Assembly: GCA_020723995.1 (NCBI GenBank)
Contig: DYHT01000007.1
Location: 1 to 64,000, forward strand
Length of the DNA stretch: 64,000 nucleotides
Source: Chloroflexus sp.
Lineage (GTDB): Bacteria > Chloroflexota > Anaerolineae > Anaerolineales > Villigracilaceae
Direction: 5' to 3'
The position numbers and the translations under genes were made by a program. The notes under the pieces were generated by a model that worked only from the letters and a program-made list of their open reading frames with translations, made no database searches and was not told the origin of the DNA. Position 1 is the stretch's first letter, and each line of letters starts with the position of its first letter. Of this stretch, positions 41,479 to 49,870 are shown in pieces.

Positions 41479-43236
41479 TTAGCCTTCAATCGTCCAAAGC
41501 CACTTCTTGAGCAACTCGCGCCGTTGTCCGTGGTCGGCCGGGAAACGCAGCGGCCGGCCGCGGGCGTCAATGACCACACCCAGCGCCGTCCCGCTGACGG
41601 TCATATTGCCGCCGCGTCCCACCCCAAAGCCAACGTCGGCGTGATGTAGCGGTTCGAGGAACAATCGTCCGGATTGGCCGCTGGGCAAGGGCAGCACTTC
41701 CAACGCACCCTGCTTGACCTCCAGCAGGGTCTCGTTGCCGTTTTTATCGACCAGCCGGACGCGCAGAATGGGCGTCCCGGGCTGAGCCGATATGACCGGC
41801 GCGACAACGCTGGCCAGCCCGAGGAAGGCGCCCGATTCAAGCACTTGGATAGGCAGGATAGAATTCAAATTGGCAGCCGCACCCAGGGCCGGCAACAGGT
41901 TATTCTGATCCAGGATCAACGTAGTGACCCCCACCGGCTGGATCGCATCCAACAGGATCATCAGACTCTGGCCCAGCGTGGGCGCGTTGGTAATGGCGCT
42001 GCCTGCGGCCAGAATGGGCTCAAAAAACGGGGTCATACCGGGCACCAGCCATTGGGTTTGATGGGAAAAGTCTTTACTCGTCGCGTTCAAGGCCAGGTAA
42101 AGCGCCTGGCGGGTAATCGCCTGCTCGAGCGCCAGGTCCTCAGTCGTAGCCGGCAGGGTGGTCGGATAAAGTGATTTCTGTTGCAGGTAGTCTTGCACCA
42201 CGCCGGAGGGGATATCCAGGGGTAGCCAGCGGATGATATCTTCGATGTTTGTGTACCCCAGCAAACCAGCCAGCCCTTCACCCAGGCCGAACTGTGGATA
42301 GACTCCCAGCGTTAATTTGCCTCCGAAGGCGGCTGCCACGGTAGCGGCCGAGGCGCCAATGTCAATCCCCAAAATGCCCTTGCGGGAATCGTAGACCTGG
42401 CTGAGGAAGCGGATGATGCGACCCTGGGCATAGGCGGTCGGCATGAGATTACCGCCCGCCCAGGCATTGAGTTCTTCCACGCCGCCGATCTGGCTCCTGC
42501 GGATCGCAGTGTAGAGATCGGCTAAGCTGCGTTGAGCGGGCAGGAGGTCCTCGGTTTCGAGCGTCGGGCGCAGGTTAGCGCCGATGGTCAGGGAGGATGT
42601 AAGCGATTGGAGCGAGGCTTTGACCTCGACGGCTAAATTTTGGTTGCCAACGAATAACACCGCCGGGCGATTTTCTGCCGGCAGCAGGTAACAGGCCAGG
42701 CCGATGGTCTCGAGAAGTTTCTGCATGGCGCGCGTCGCGCCGCCATCCGTGCCGCCGGCGATCAGGATGAGGTCCGGGCGCAGTTTCAGCAGGCTGTCAA
42801 TCTGTTCCCCCGGCTTGCGCCGGTCGTTCATGCCGATAGTATCCACCACGCGCGAATATATGGTACGCGCCAGCCGATGAGCGCTCTTGAAGGAAACGTC
42901 CACCAGCAGCCCCACAACCGCCGTCTTTAGGGGCGGCCCGGCAGAAATGGTCGCCGCGAAGGCATCCACGCCGCTGCTTTCCTGGGAAGGCAGGATCAGG
43001 CGTAGATTGGCATCCAGGAACTTGCGGCCGGTGACTGTCTGCAGGTTTTCGATCGCCTGGTGTACGCCCTCGCCGACATTTTTGAACGGCGCACTGGCGG
43101 TGGTCATGGCTTGACCGGAGGCGATGAAACGGTAATAGCCCTCGACCACATCAAAGAGAATTGCGCGCGTCGTCGAGGCGCCGACATCTAATGCCAGGAG
43201 GGAATCAATGTCAACCAGCGAGGTAGGCATAGCCAT
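41479..43236 (-). CDS. GlmL/MutL-type ASKHA-fold ATPase
   Basis: 585 aa. Two actin-like phosphate loops, LLALDVGASTTRAILFDVV near residue 13 and GILGIDIGASAATVAAAFGG near residue 290, plus LILIAGGTDGGATRAMQKLL. This matches the glutamate mutase L group, usually annotated as a reactivating or accessory factor of B12-dependent glutamate mutase. No mutase subunits (mutE/mutS) are present. Instead the gene is packed among membrane proteins of unknown function. A B12-binding protein and MeaB lie divergently upstream of the operon. The annotation as mutase accessory is therefore doubtful here. Confidence 0.75.
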   Translation of the reverse strand: MAMPTSLVDIDSLLALDVGASTTRAILFDVVEGYYRFIASGQAMTTASAPFKNVGEGVHQAIENLQTVTGRKFLDANLRLILPSQESSGVDAFAATISAGPPLKTAVVGLLVDVSFKSAHRLARTIYSRVVDTIGMNDRRKPGEQIDSLLKLRPDLILIAGGTDGGATRAMQKLLETIGLACYLLPAENRPAVLFVGNQNLAVEVKASLQSLTSSLTIGANLRPTLETEDLLPAQRSLADLYTAIRRSQIGGVEELNAWAGGNLMPTAYAQGRIIRFLSQVYDSRKGILGIDIGASAATVAAAFGGKLTLGVYPQFGLGEGLAGLLGYTNIEDIIRWLPLDIPSGVVQDYLQQKSLYPTTLPATTEDLALEQAITRQALYLALNATSKDFSHQTQWLVPGMTPFFEPILAAGSAITNAPTLGQSLMILLDAIQPVGVTTLILDQNNLLPALGAAANLNSILPIQVLESGAFLGLASVVAPVISAQPGTPILRVRLVDKNGNETLLEVKQGALEVLPLPSGQSGRLFLEPLHHADVGFGVGRGGNMTVSGTALGVVIDARGRPLRFPADHGQRRELLKKWLWTIEG

Positions 43237-43911
43237 TTAGAGAAAGGATGCGATGAAATTCAATAAAAAGTACACACGCTCGATCAGCGCGGTCATGGCG
43301 GCGGCATAAGCACCCGCAAACAAAACGCCAAAAGTAATGGCGATGAAGACCTGGCCGATGCCGCCCAACACGTCAATCAGGCGGCCGCTCTGCGGGCCGC
43401 TTGGGGTGGCTTTGGCGCTGAAGTGGAAATAAGCCAGCGTGGTCAATGTGCCGATCAGGATGATGCTGCCCTCAAAAAGGCGTTCTGGAATGCTGCCGAC
43501 CGTCTCGAGATCAAAGAGATTGATCGAAGCCAGGATCTGCGGGAAGAGCGTACCAAGCACCGCGCCGCCCACTGCTATCGCTGCGCCTGCGCCGACCATG
43601 AAAGCCATTGCCGGGTTGCCCAGCCGCGCCGTGCGGGGTGAGAGCTTCATCAGGAGTAATACTCCTAACAGGAGCGGGACTAGAATCAGGCTGCGCTCCA
43701 GCATATTACCGGAAAGCAAGGGCTGGACGAGCTTCGGCGATAACACCTGGTGCCAGGCCATCGCAGCCGCGTATCCAGCCGACACACCGATAAAAATGTG
43801 GATCGCCAACCGGAAGAGCGGGTTATCTCCCACCAGGTAGCTCAATACCATCAGTGTCAAGAGAAAACTCACGCTGGCTGTGATGAGGTCTAAAGAAATC
43901 CAGGCAGGCAT
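43237..43911 (-). CDS. Integral membrane protein of the GlmL-type operon
   Basis: 224 aa with six or seven hydrophobic helices (LITASVSFLLTLMVLSYLVG, FRLAIHIFIGVSAGYAAAMA, LERSLILVPLLLGVLLLMKL and others). No known transporter motif. It touches the GlmL gene with no gap and follows the zinc-ribbon gene by 3 bp, so the three are probably translated together. Predicted location is the cytoplasmic membrane. Function unknown. Confidence 0.75.
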   Translation of the reverse strand: MPAWISLDLITASVSFLLTLMVLSYLVGDNPLFRLAIHIFIGVSAGYAAAMAWHQVLSPKLVQPLLSGNMLERSLILVPLLLGVLLLMKLSPRTARLGNPAMAFMVGAGAAIAVGGAVLGTLFPQILASINLFDLETVGSIPERLFEGSIILIGTLTTLAYFHFSAKATPSGPQSGRLIDVLGGIGQVFIAITFGVLFAGAYAAAMTALIERVYFLLNFIASFL

Positions 43912-43914
43912 CCG

Positions 43915-46428
43915 TTAAGCCCCTTCCTCAGGCATGTTCCGGCGGGTGTGCCAGGCAGCGACAGCGCTCCACAGGCCGCCGATCAGGATCATCGTCACAG
44001 CCAGGAACAGGCCGACGCTGAACGCATCCCAGTAGCGCCGCGCCAGGCCAGGGCCTGGAAAAGCTTGCTCGTTGGCCTGCTCGTAAGCCTTCCCGCCCGC
44101 CAGACCGGTCACCAGCCCCTTGACCTGCTGCGAATCATAATAAGGCCGGATCATGGGCTCAGCCTGGGCAGAGATGACCATGATCATTGGTGTCTCTTTC
44201 AGATAAGGGCCGGCCTGTTCGATCCAGATGCGGCCGGTGTCAGCGTTATCGGTCAAAATGATGAGGGCGGCAAAATCGCTCAGATTCTGGACGCCCTGGA
44301 GCGGCGGGGGCTGCCAGGCGGGAGCGCCCTCAAAGCTGTAGGCTGCGGTCACAGGTGGGTTCTCAGCGAAACCCAGCACGCCTGCCGGCCCTCCGGCCAG
44401 GTAGCCCAAATTGACATATCCCAGACCGCTCTGGTAGCCGTGCGCGGCCTGGGTGGTCATCAAGAAATGTTCCGCCAGCAGCGGGCCGGTCGGCGAGGTG
44501 GAGATGATCGCCAGGCGAGGTCCTCTAAACAGTAAGTGATCAATCACCGGCGCAGCCGCAGCCTCCAATTCACCGGAGAGCGCCGGTTCGTAATCAAAGA
44601 CGATGAGAACCGGCGAATTTGCTCCCATCCCGTTGATCAGTTCCCGGGTGGGGCCTAGCTCGGTTGGATAAACACTCCCAGGAACAATATGAATGCCGGT
44701 CACGATTGGCAGGCTGGCTGCCAGGATCAACACCAGGGCAATGACCCAGCGCAGGATGCGGGCCGACGGCATCCGCGACTGGCTCCTTAGCGGCCGGGGT
44801 TCGCCTTCTGTGGAAACCAGTCGTTCCAGGCTGGCTGCGTGACGCTGCTGGCTCTCGGTCACATGCAGCTTGGTGGAATATGCTGGCTGCTTACGCAGCA
44901 GCCCCAGCCCCGGACCCAGGGGAAGTACACCACTCAGACCGGCCAGCGGTCCACCCGCAGCCGACTCCTCTCCCGCATTCTCTTGCGGGACCTCGCTCTC
45001 GGCCATCACCGCCTCGACCGGACGCATGGCCTGCACCCAGGAGGGCAGTTCTCCCGGCTCGAGCGTTTCCGCCCTCTCGGTTGGTTTGCCAGCCGCGGAC
45101 TGCTCACCCTCTTCCGGCCCCAACATGGATAGCCAATCCGGCACTTCCATCGGGAAGCCTGCCCGGCTATCTTCTGCCGGTATACTCATCGGCTCTTGCG
45201 CGCCAGTTGGCGGGGAAACTTCAGCCAAGGGAGCGACCTTCTCGAAATCTGTGGCTGTAAGCCAGTCGGGCAGGGGTTCCACTGCGCCGGTAAAAGCCTG
45301 TGCAGCGGCTTTTTCTTCTTGAGCAGAAACCGCATCGGCGTTCAATGCAGCCAGCCAGGCGGGGATCTCTTCGGCCGGAGCCGCTGCCTCAGGCGTGAGG
45401 GTTGTCGCGCTGGGTCGCTCTAGCTCAGAGAAGGCGCTGGCTTGCAGTTTTTCCAACCAGTCCGGAGATTCTCCAAAAGGTGCAGCTTCTGGCGCGGGTT
45501 TCTCAGGCGCAGTCTCAGGCGTGATAATTGGCGCAACAGGTCTCTCTGGTTCAGAGAAGGCGCTGGCTTGTAGTTTTTCCAGCCAATCCGGAGATTCTTC
45601 AAAAGGTACATCAATGCGCGGTAATTCGTGCGTCTGCGCTTTGGATTCCTCCTGCAACTTCAGCATCCAGTCAGGAAAGTCCTCAGACGGCGCGGAGGCC
45701 GGCTCGGCTGCCGCTGGAACCGGCTTTTTCTCGGCTTCAGGCTGCGCAGGCGCAGATCCGCTTTTCAGGTCAGAAAACCAATCCGGCAAGCCTTCTAGAG
45801 AAACGGCCGCGCTCGCTTCGGACGGGAAGGGCGGCGCTTCGCTCGTCGGCCGCGCTTGGGCTTCTGCCTCGCCCTGGCGCAAGCGTCCCAACCAGTCAGC
45901 GCCTTCCGGTTGTGCGTGGGGCTTTTCCTCGGCAGAAGTTTCTGGTTGTGGTTGGGGCTTTGCGTGGATATCGGCAAGCCACTCCGGGATGTCCTCCTCG
46001 GAGCTGGATTCAAAACCGGCCAGCCAATCTGGCAGTTTTACCTCGACTGGCTGCGGGGCAGGCTCAGTTTCGGGTGCAGGCAGCCGGCTCTCGGTCGCAA
46101 ACGGTTTCGCAGGTTCTGCAGGGGGAGTTCCATCATCCTGGCCGCGTAAATTCCGCAACCAAGCGGGCAGCGCCCGTTCCAGTTCAGCGGTATTCTTCTT
46201 GGTAGGTACATCGCCAGGCTGGATTGATCCCTGCTCTCCGAAAGAGGCTATAACCCTTTCAAACTCGGTTGTTTGTTTCTTTACCGGCTGTTCGCCGGGG
46301 TGAATCGGCTCGAAGTCATCGGGTGAGAGGGCCACCAGCGGTTTCAGGCGCGCCCCGCAAAACTTGCAGACATCCAGTTCCTCTGGATTGGGCTTGGCGC
46401 ACATCGGGCAACGCAGTTCGGCCATCAC
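43915..46428 (-). CDS. Zinc-ribbon membrane protein with many PDWL-like motifs
   Basis: 837 aa. N-terminal zinc ribbon CPMCAKPNPEELDVCKFCG. Residues ~80-500 are Pro/Glu/Ala-rich and probably disordered, carrying about twelve short motifs of the type LPDWLAGF, IPEWLADI, SPDWLEKL (twice), VPDWLSML. A membrane helix (ILRWVIALVLILAASLPIV) leads to an ordered extracytoplasmic domain (SPVLIVFDYEPALSGELEAA, LRGPRLAIIS-type strands), and a second helix lies near the C-terminus. The extracytoplasmic part hints at a Rossmann-like fold. The repeated motifs may be docking sites for a partner. Starts in a 4-bp overlap with the next upstream gene. Confidence 0.8.
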   Translation of the reverse strand: MMAELRCPMCAKPNPEELDVCKFCGARLKPLVALSPDDFEPIHPGEQPVKKQTTEFERVIASFGEQGSIQPGDVPTKKNTAELERALPAWLRNLRGQDDGTPPAEPAKPFATESRLPAPETEPAPQPVEVKLPDWLAGFESSSEEDIPEWLADIHAKPQPQPETSAEEKPHAQPEGADWLGRLRQGEAEAQARPTSEAPPFPSEASAAVSLEGLPDWFSDLKSGSAPAQPEAEKKPVPAAAEPASAPSEDFPDWMLKLQEESKAQTHELPRIDVPFEESPDWLEKLQASAFSEPERPVAPIITPETAPEKPAPEAAPFGESPDWLEKLQASAFSELERPSATTLTPEAAAPAEEIPAWLAALNADAVSAQEEKAAAQAFTGAVEPLPDWLTATDFEKVAPLAEVSPPTGAQEPMSIPAEDSRAGFPMEVPDWLSMLGPEEGEQSAAGKPTERAETLEPGELPSWVQAMRPVEAVMAESEVPQENAGEESAAGGPLAGLSGVLPLGPGLGLLRKQPAYSTKLHVTESQQRHAASLERLVSTEGEPRPLRSQSRMPSARILRWVIALVLILAASLPIVTGIHIVPGSVYPTELGPTRELINGMGANSPVLIVFDYEPALSGELEAAAAPVIDHLLFRGPRLAIISTSPTGPLLAEHFLMTTQAAHGYQSGLGYVNLGYLAGGPAGVLGFAENPPVTAAYSFEGAPAWQPPPLQGVQNLSDFAALIILTDNADTGRIWIEQAGPYLKETPMIMVISAQAEPMIRPYYDSQQVKGLVTGLAGGKAYEQANEQAFPGPGLARRYWDAFSVGLFLAVTMILIGGLWSAVAAWHTRRNMPEEGA

Positions 46429-47075
46429 TTACCCCCCGATGGGGGGTTGCTCCCCCCGTACGGTCGTTCAGCGCCAAACAGGACGCGTAGACCGGTCGTC
46501 AAGGCGCCCAGGGCAACACCGATCAAAATGCCGCGCGCCCCGGCCGCCGCCAGTACCTGGGCAATGAACGGACGGATCATGTCACTCAAGATCGGTACGC
46601 TGCCAATGAAGGGCAGCGGCGCGCTGCCCAGTAAAATCAATAAAGCTGTAGCCAGGAAAATCACCGAAAACAGATTATAGCGCCGATGCAGCAGGCGGAT
46701 GCTGGCGTAAGTCAGCGTGACAACCAACATAGCCATCAGACTGGTCTCGACTGGCAACTGGACCGCATTGAAGATCAAGCTCATCGCAGGGTGATCTGGT
46801 CGCAACCACAGGCCAAGCAGCAGCGTGATGAGCATGAAAAGGACCAGCATCAGACTAAAAAATCCACCCTTTTTCTTGTTACGGATCTTATCTGCATGGA
46901 CAGCCAAAAGATTGAAGAGGCCGATGAAAACGGCAACCGCAGCCAAGATAATTACCCAATTTAGAATCGTAATGCGCAGGTTGACCAGAACAGGCGCCCC
47001 GATAAAGTAACCCACCAGCACGATGAGACCGGTTGCCATGGCAATGGCGGTGGAGAACAATCCCTTCAGCTTCAC
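46425..47075 (-). CDS. Integral membrane protein of the GlmL-type operon
   Basis: 216 aa with about six or seven helices (AMATGLIVLVGYFIGAPVLV, ILNWVIILAAVAVFIGLFNL, SLMLVLFMLITLLLGLWL and others) and a short basic loop IRNKKKGG. The C-terminal YGGSNPPSGGK is encoded by a CCCCCC/GGGGGG hairpin. Overlaps both neighbours by 4 bp (ATGA type), a strong sign of coupled translation. Function unknown. Confidence 0.75.
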   Translation of the reverse strand: MKLKGLFSTAIAMATGLIVLVGYFIGAPVLVNLRITILNWVIILAAVAVFIGLFNLLAVHADKIRNKKKGGFFSLMLVLFMLITLLLGLWLRPDHPAMSLIFNAVQLPVETSLMAMLVVTLTYASIRLLHRRYNLFSVIFLATALLILLGSAPLPFIGSVPILSDMIRPFIAQVLAAAGARGILIGVALGALTTGLRVLFGAERPYGGSNPPSGGK

Positions 47076-47833
47076 AGCAAACCTGCCAGTTTAAGTATGG
47101 CGCCGGCGAGGATGGCAATCACGACCAACCAGCGCAGGATATCTTGAACAATCAAGCTAGCCGAGTGGAAAGGCCTGGCTTTGATGTAAGCTCCGGCTGC
47201 GAACAATTCCTCGCCAATCAGTGGGTCCTGCGCGCTGGCGTAAATGATAGCCTGGGCCGGCAGGTTATCGCTGGCGGCCAGGCTGACACTACCTTCACGC
47301 CCGGCAGGGCTGCTTCGGTCGGCGGCAGCGGTCAATAAAGCCACCTCGATGTCGAAATTCCCCATCAGGAGGTTAGCCGAGACTTCTTCATCGTGCATCA
47401 CCGGCAGTGTCCCAGCCGCGTAGGAGAAGGGCGTCAGGCCGGTCAGGCGCGCGGCAGTCACATCATAGCCGGTGGAGAGAACCGCTTGATCGGAGGCTTG
47501 AAGCGCAACCTGGGAAAGAATGGCAACCGCGCCGTCGCCTGAGGTCGCCACCGGAGGCCGGTCGCTGGCTGAAGTCAGTTCTGCAACGCGGCGCAGCATT
47601 TCCAAGCCGGCCAATTCAGCCGCGCACTGGGGTGTGGTCAGCCCCGCTCGACCCAAAGAGATATGCAGACGGCTGCCTTCTTCCACAGCCAGGCCGATGG
47701 CTTTCTGCAGCCGGTCGAAAGCGGGTATCTCTCGAAATACTGGCGTGGACTTCCGGCGCAAGAAAGCCAGGCTTGCCATTAAGATTGCGCTGAGAATAAC
47801 GAACCCTGAGCCAGCCAATCCGATCCAGTTCAC
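47072..47833 (-). CDS. DUF6754-like membrane-anchored protein of the GlmL-type operon
   Basis: 253 aa. N-terminal helix (GSGFVILSAILMASLAFL), then FREIPAFDRLQKAIGLAVEE and LHISLGRAGLTTPQCAAELA, a soluble domain rich in Ala/Ser, and a C-terminal helix. The FREIPAF...AVEEG(S/R) pattern reminds me of DUF6754, found in Chloroflexi and archaea, but this was not searched. The soluble domain resembles a ligand-binding fold without catalytic residues. Overlaps both neighbours by 4 bp. Confidence 0.7.
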   Translation of the reverse strand: MNWIGLAGSGFVILSAILMASLAFLRRKSTPVFREIPAFDRLQKAIGLAVEEGSRLHISLGRAGLTTPQCAAELAGLEMLRRVAELTSASDRPPVATSGDGAVAILSQVALQASDQAVLSTGYDVTAARLTGLTPFSYAAGTLPVMHDEEVSANLLMGNFDIEVALLTAAADRSSPAGREGSVSLAASDNLPAQAIIYASAQDPLIGEELFAAGAYIKARPFHSASLIVQDILRWLVVIAILAGAILKLAGLL

Positions 47834-48099
47834 GCAATACCTTCCTCTCGCAAAAACGCGGTGAATGCTTGCGTCTCTGCGCCATCTTCGAGCAGATGCG
47901 CCAGTGCATTGATCTTGGTTTTCGATAATGCCGGACGCAGGAGTGGTTCTCCGAAGTACAACGCCTGCGCGCCGAGCAGGGTCAGCGGCCCGGCAGCCTC
48001 CAACACCCAGGCAGCCAGGTTTTCTAATCCTCGGCGGCGCAGGAAATCAGCCCAAATTGGCCAGTAAGCACGCAAGTCAGGAACAGTATCCCTCTGCAT
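47830..48099 (-). CDS. Small hypothetical protein, first gene of the GlmL-type operon
   Basis: 89 aa from ATG 48099 (MQRDTVPDLRAYWPIWADFL). The track start (GTG 48141) lies upstream of the likely -10 box TATACT at 48119-48124 and is rejected. Helical, soluble, with RRRGLENLAAWVLEAAGPLTLL and a hydrophilic end. Not recognised. It opens the operon and overlaps the next gene by 4 bp. Confidence 0.65.
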   Translation of the reverse strand: MQRDTVPDLRAYWPIWADFLRRRGLENLAAWVLEAAGPLTLLGAQALYFGEPLLRPALSKTKINALAHLLEDGAETQAFTAFLREEGIA

Positions 48100-48118
48100 A
48101 TTACGCCTATACGCTACC

Positions 48119-48124
48119 AGTATA
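48119..48124 (-). promoter_or_regulatory. -10 box of the GlmL-type operon
   Basis: Extended -10 TGCTATACT on the minus strand, 20 bases before the ATG at 48099. No good -35 box was seen, as is common with extended -10 promoters. Confidence 0.5.
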
Positions 48125-48210
48125 GCACACCCACACCCCATTTGAGTTTACATTACAGTTAATTTCATACGATTTTATATCCGCACGCACAATCGGTCAA
48201 GTAGCCATAG

Positions 48211-48216
48211 TATAAT
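48211..48216 (+). promoter_or_regulatory. -10 box of the B12-binding protein gene
   Basis: Perfect TATAAT. It overlaps the track's first ATG (48215), which excludes that start and supports the ATG at 48248. Confidence 0.65.
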
Positions 48217-48247
48217 GCAATTGAAGATTCTTCTATTTGAGGATACC

Positions 48248-48658
48248 ATGACTGAACGAAAAATCCGCGTTTTAGTTGCCAAACCAGGTTTGGATGGCCA
48301 CGACCGCGGCGCCAAGGTGGTCGCCCGCGCCCTGCGGGATGCCGGTATGGAAGTCATCTACACCGGCTTGCGCCAGACACCGGTGATGATCGCTGAAGCT
48401 GCTCTTCAAGAAGACGTGGACGCAGTGGGCATTTCCATCCTTTCCGGCGCACACATGGCGCTTGTCCCGCGTGTAATCGAGTTGCTCAAGGCCAATGGTC
48501 AGGAGCGCGTCAAAATCTTCCTGGGCGGCATCATCCCCGACGAAGATGTGCCAACCCTGAAGCAAATGGGAGTCGCCGGCATCTACGGCCCTGGCACGTC
48601 TACCGATGATATCGTGCGCGATGTGCGTGAGGCCGTCGTTGACTCGCTGACTCGCTAA
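48248..48658 (+). CDS. Methylmalonyl-CoA mutase small subunit / B12-binding domain protein
   Basis: 136 aa from ATG 48248 ([20 protein letters not shown]). The base-off/His-on motif is [20 protein letters not shown] and [13 protein letters not shown] complete the flavodoxin-like B12 fold. It is the C-terminal domain of methylmalonyl-CoA or a related acyl-CoA mutase as a separate protein. The large catalytic subunit is not in the window. MeaB follows 20 bp downstream, confirming a mutase context. A GACTCGCTGA short-word tract fills the gap. Confidence 0.93.
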   Translation: MTERKIRVLVAKPGLDGHDRGAKVVARALRDAGMEVIYTGLRQTPVMIAEAALQEDVDAVGISILSGAHMALVPRVIELLKANGQERVKIFLGGIIPDEDVPTLKQMGVAGIYGPGTSTDDIVRDVREAVVDSLTR

Positions 48659-48678
48659 ATCGATGACTCGCTGAATCG

Positions 48679-49680
48679 ATGACTGTCACTTCCTCCATCC
48701 TCACCGGCGACCGACTGGCGCTCTCCCGACTGCTGACCCAGGTGGAGAACGGCACAGCCGAGGGCCGCGCCGCCCTCAATAGCCTCTTTCCCCACACAGG
48801 ACAGGCGCACTTGATCGGCGTGACCGGCGCGCCGGGGACCGGGAAGTCCTCGCTCGTCAACCAACTGGCGCTGTACTACCGCAGGCAGACGACGCAACGC
48901 GTCGCCATCGTGGCCGTGGACCCGACCAGCCCGTTTACCGGCGGGGCGTTGCTCGGCGACCGGGTACGGATGCGCGACCTGTCCGGCGATCCGGATGTAT
49001 TCATCCGCTCGATGGCCTCGCGCGGTTCACTGGGCGGCCTGGCCCCTGCCACGGCGGCCATGGCGCAAGTCTTCGACGCAGCCGGCTACGAGATCATCTT
49101 CATCGAAACGGTCGGCGCGGGACAGGCAGAGGTGGATATCGCCCGCCTGGCGCATACCACCCTGGTGGTCGAGGCTCCCGGTTTTGGGGACGACATCCAG
49201 GCCATCAAGGCCGGAATTTTGGAGATCGCCGATATCCTGGTCATCAACAAAGCCGACCAGCCGGGAGTGGAAAACACCGAACGCGCCCTGCGCGGCATGT
49301 TGGAACTGGCGCATCCGGTGCGGCGGGCATTCCAGCATCACGGTAAGATGGAAATTGTGGATACCCCCGCTCAGTCGTCTGAATCGCTTTGGATCCCCCC
49401 CATCCTGCGCACCATTGCCATCCAGTCGGCAGGTTTCGGCGAACTGGCAGAGGCCATCACCCGTCACAGGGAGTACCTGCGTCAAAGCGGAGACTGGTCG
49501 CGGCGCGAGCGCGCCCGCCTGGAGCGCGAGGTGGAGATGTTGATCCAGGACACGCTGGCGACTCGGTTCCGCGCCGGTATCCAGGGGACATACTATGCCG
49601 AGGTGCTGGGTAAAGTTTTCGAGCATCAACTCTCGCCATGGGAGGCGGTTAAAATTTTGCTCAACGGGAGGCAGACATGA
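48679..49680 (+). CDS. meaB: MeaB/ArgK-family GTPase, mutase chaperone
   Basis: 333 aa. P-loop GVTGAPGTGKSSLVNQL near residue 39, VDPTSPFTGGALLGDRVRM, FIETVGAGQAEVDIA and NKADQPG. MeaB loads adenosylcobalamin and protects methylmalonyl-CoA mutase from inactivation. Placed just after the B12-binding subunit. Its stop overlaps the start of a truncated acetyltransferase ORF (ATGA). Confidence 0.95.
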   Translation: MTVTSSILTGDRLALSRLLTQVENGTAEGRAALNSLFPHTGQAHLIGVTGAPGTGKSSLVNQLALYYRRQTTQRVAIVAVDPTSPFTGGALLGDRVRMRDLSGDPDVFIRSMASRGSLGGLAPATAAMAQVFDAAGYEIIFIETVGAGQAEVDIARLAHTTLVVEAPGFGDDIQAIKAGILEIADILVINKADQPGVENTERALRGMLELAHPVRRAFQHHGKMEIVDTPAQSSESLWIPPILRTIAIQSAGFGELAEAITRHREYLRQSGDWSRRERARLEREVEMLIQDTLATRFRAGIQGTYYAEVLGKVFEHQLSPWEAVKILLNGRQT

Positions 49681-49868
49681 TTTACGGTGAACGTGTTCGA
49701 CTGCGCGTCTACGAGCTAAATCAGAGGGCTATCCGCGCCTACGAAAAGGCCGGGTTTACCCGCGAGGGGTGTATGCGGCAGGGCGTTTATAAGAACGGTC
49801 GTTATCAAGATGTATTTTTGATGAGCGTCCTGTGTTCAGAGTGGGACGCCCAAAGTAGGATGAAATAG
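49677..49868 (+). pseudogene. GNAT acetyltransferase with internal deletion
   Basis: 63 aa. It begins MIYGERVRLR, the usual N-terminus of RimJ/RimL-type acetyltransferases, and jumps directly to VYELNQRAIRAYEKAGFTREGC, the conserved acetyl-CoA-binding end. About 100 residues in between are missing without a frameshift, so the ORF looks like a clean in-frame deletion. The remaining protein lacks most of the fold and is probably inactive, though it stays coupled to meaB by a 4-bp overlap. Confidence 0.75.
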
Positions 49869-49870
49869 CT

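Noticed and set aside
45395-46303. Long plus-strand ORF (302 aa) opposite the zinc-ribbon gene
   Set aside because: Ser/Gly-biased shadow of the Pro/Glu/Ala-rich minus-strand protein; no motifs or ribosome site.
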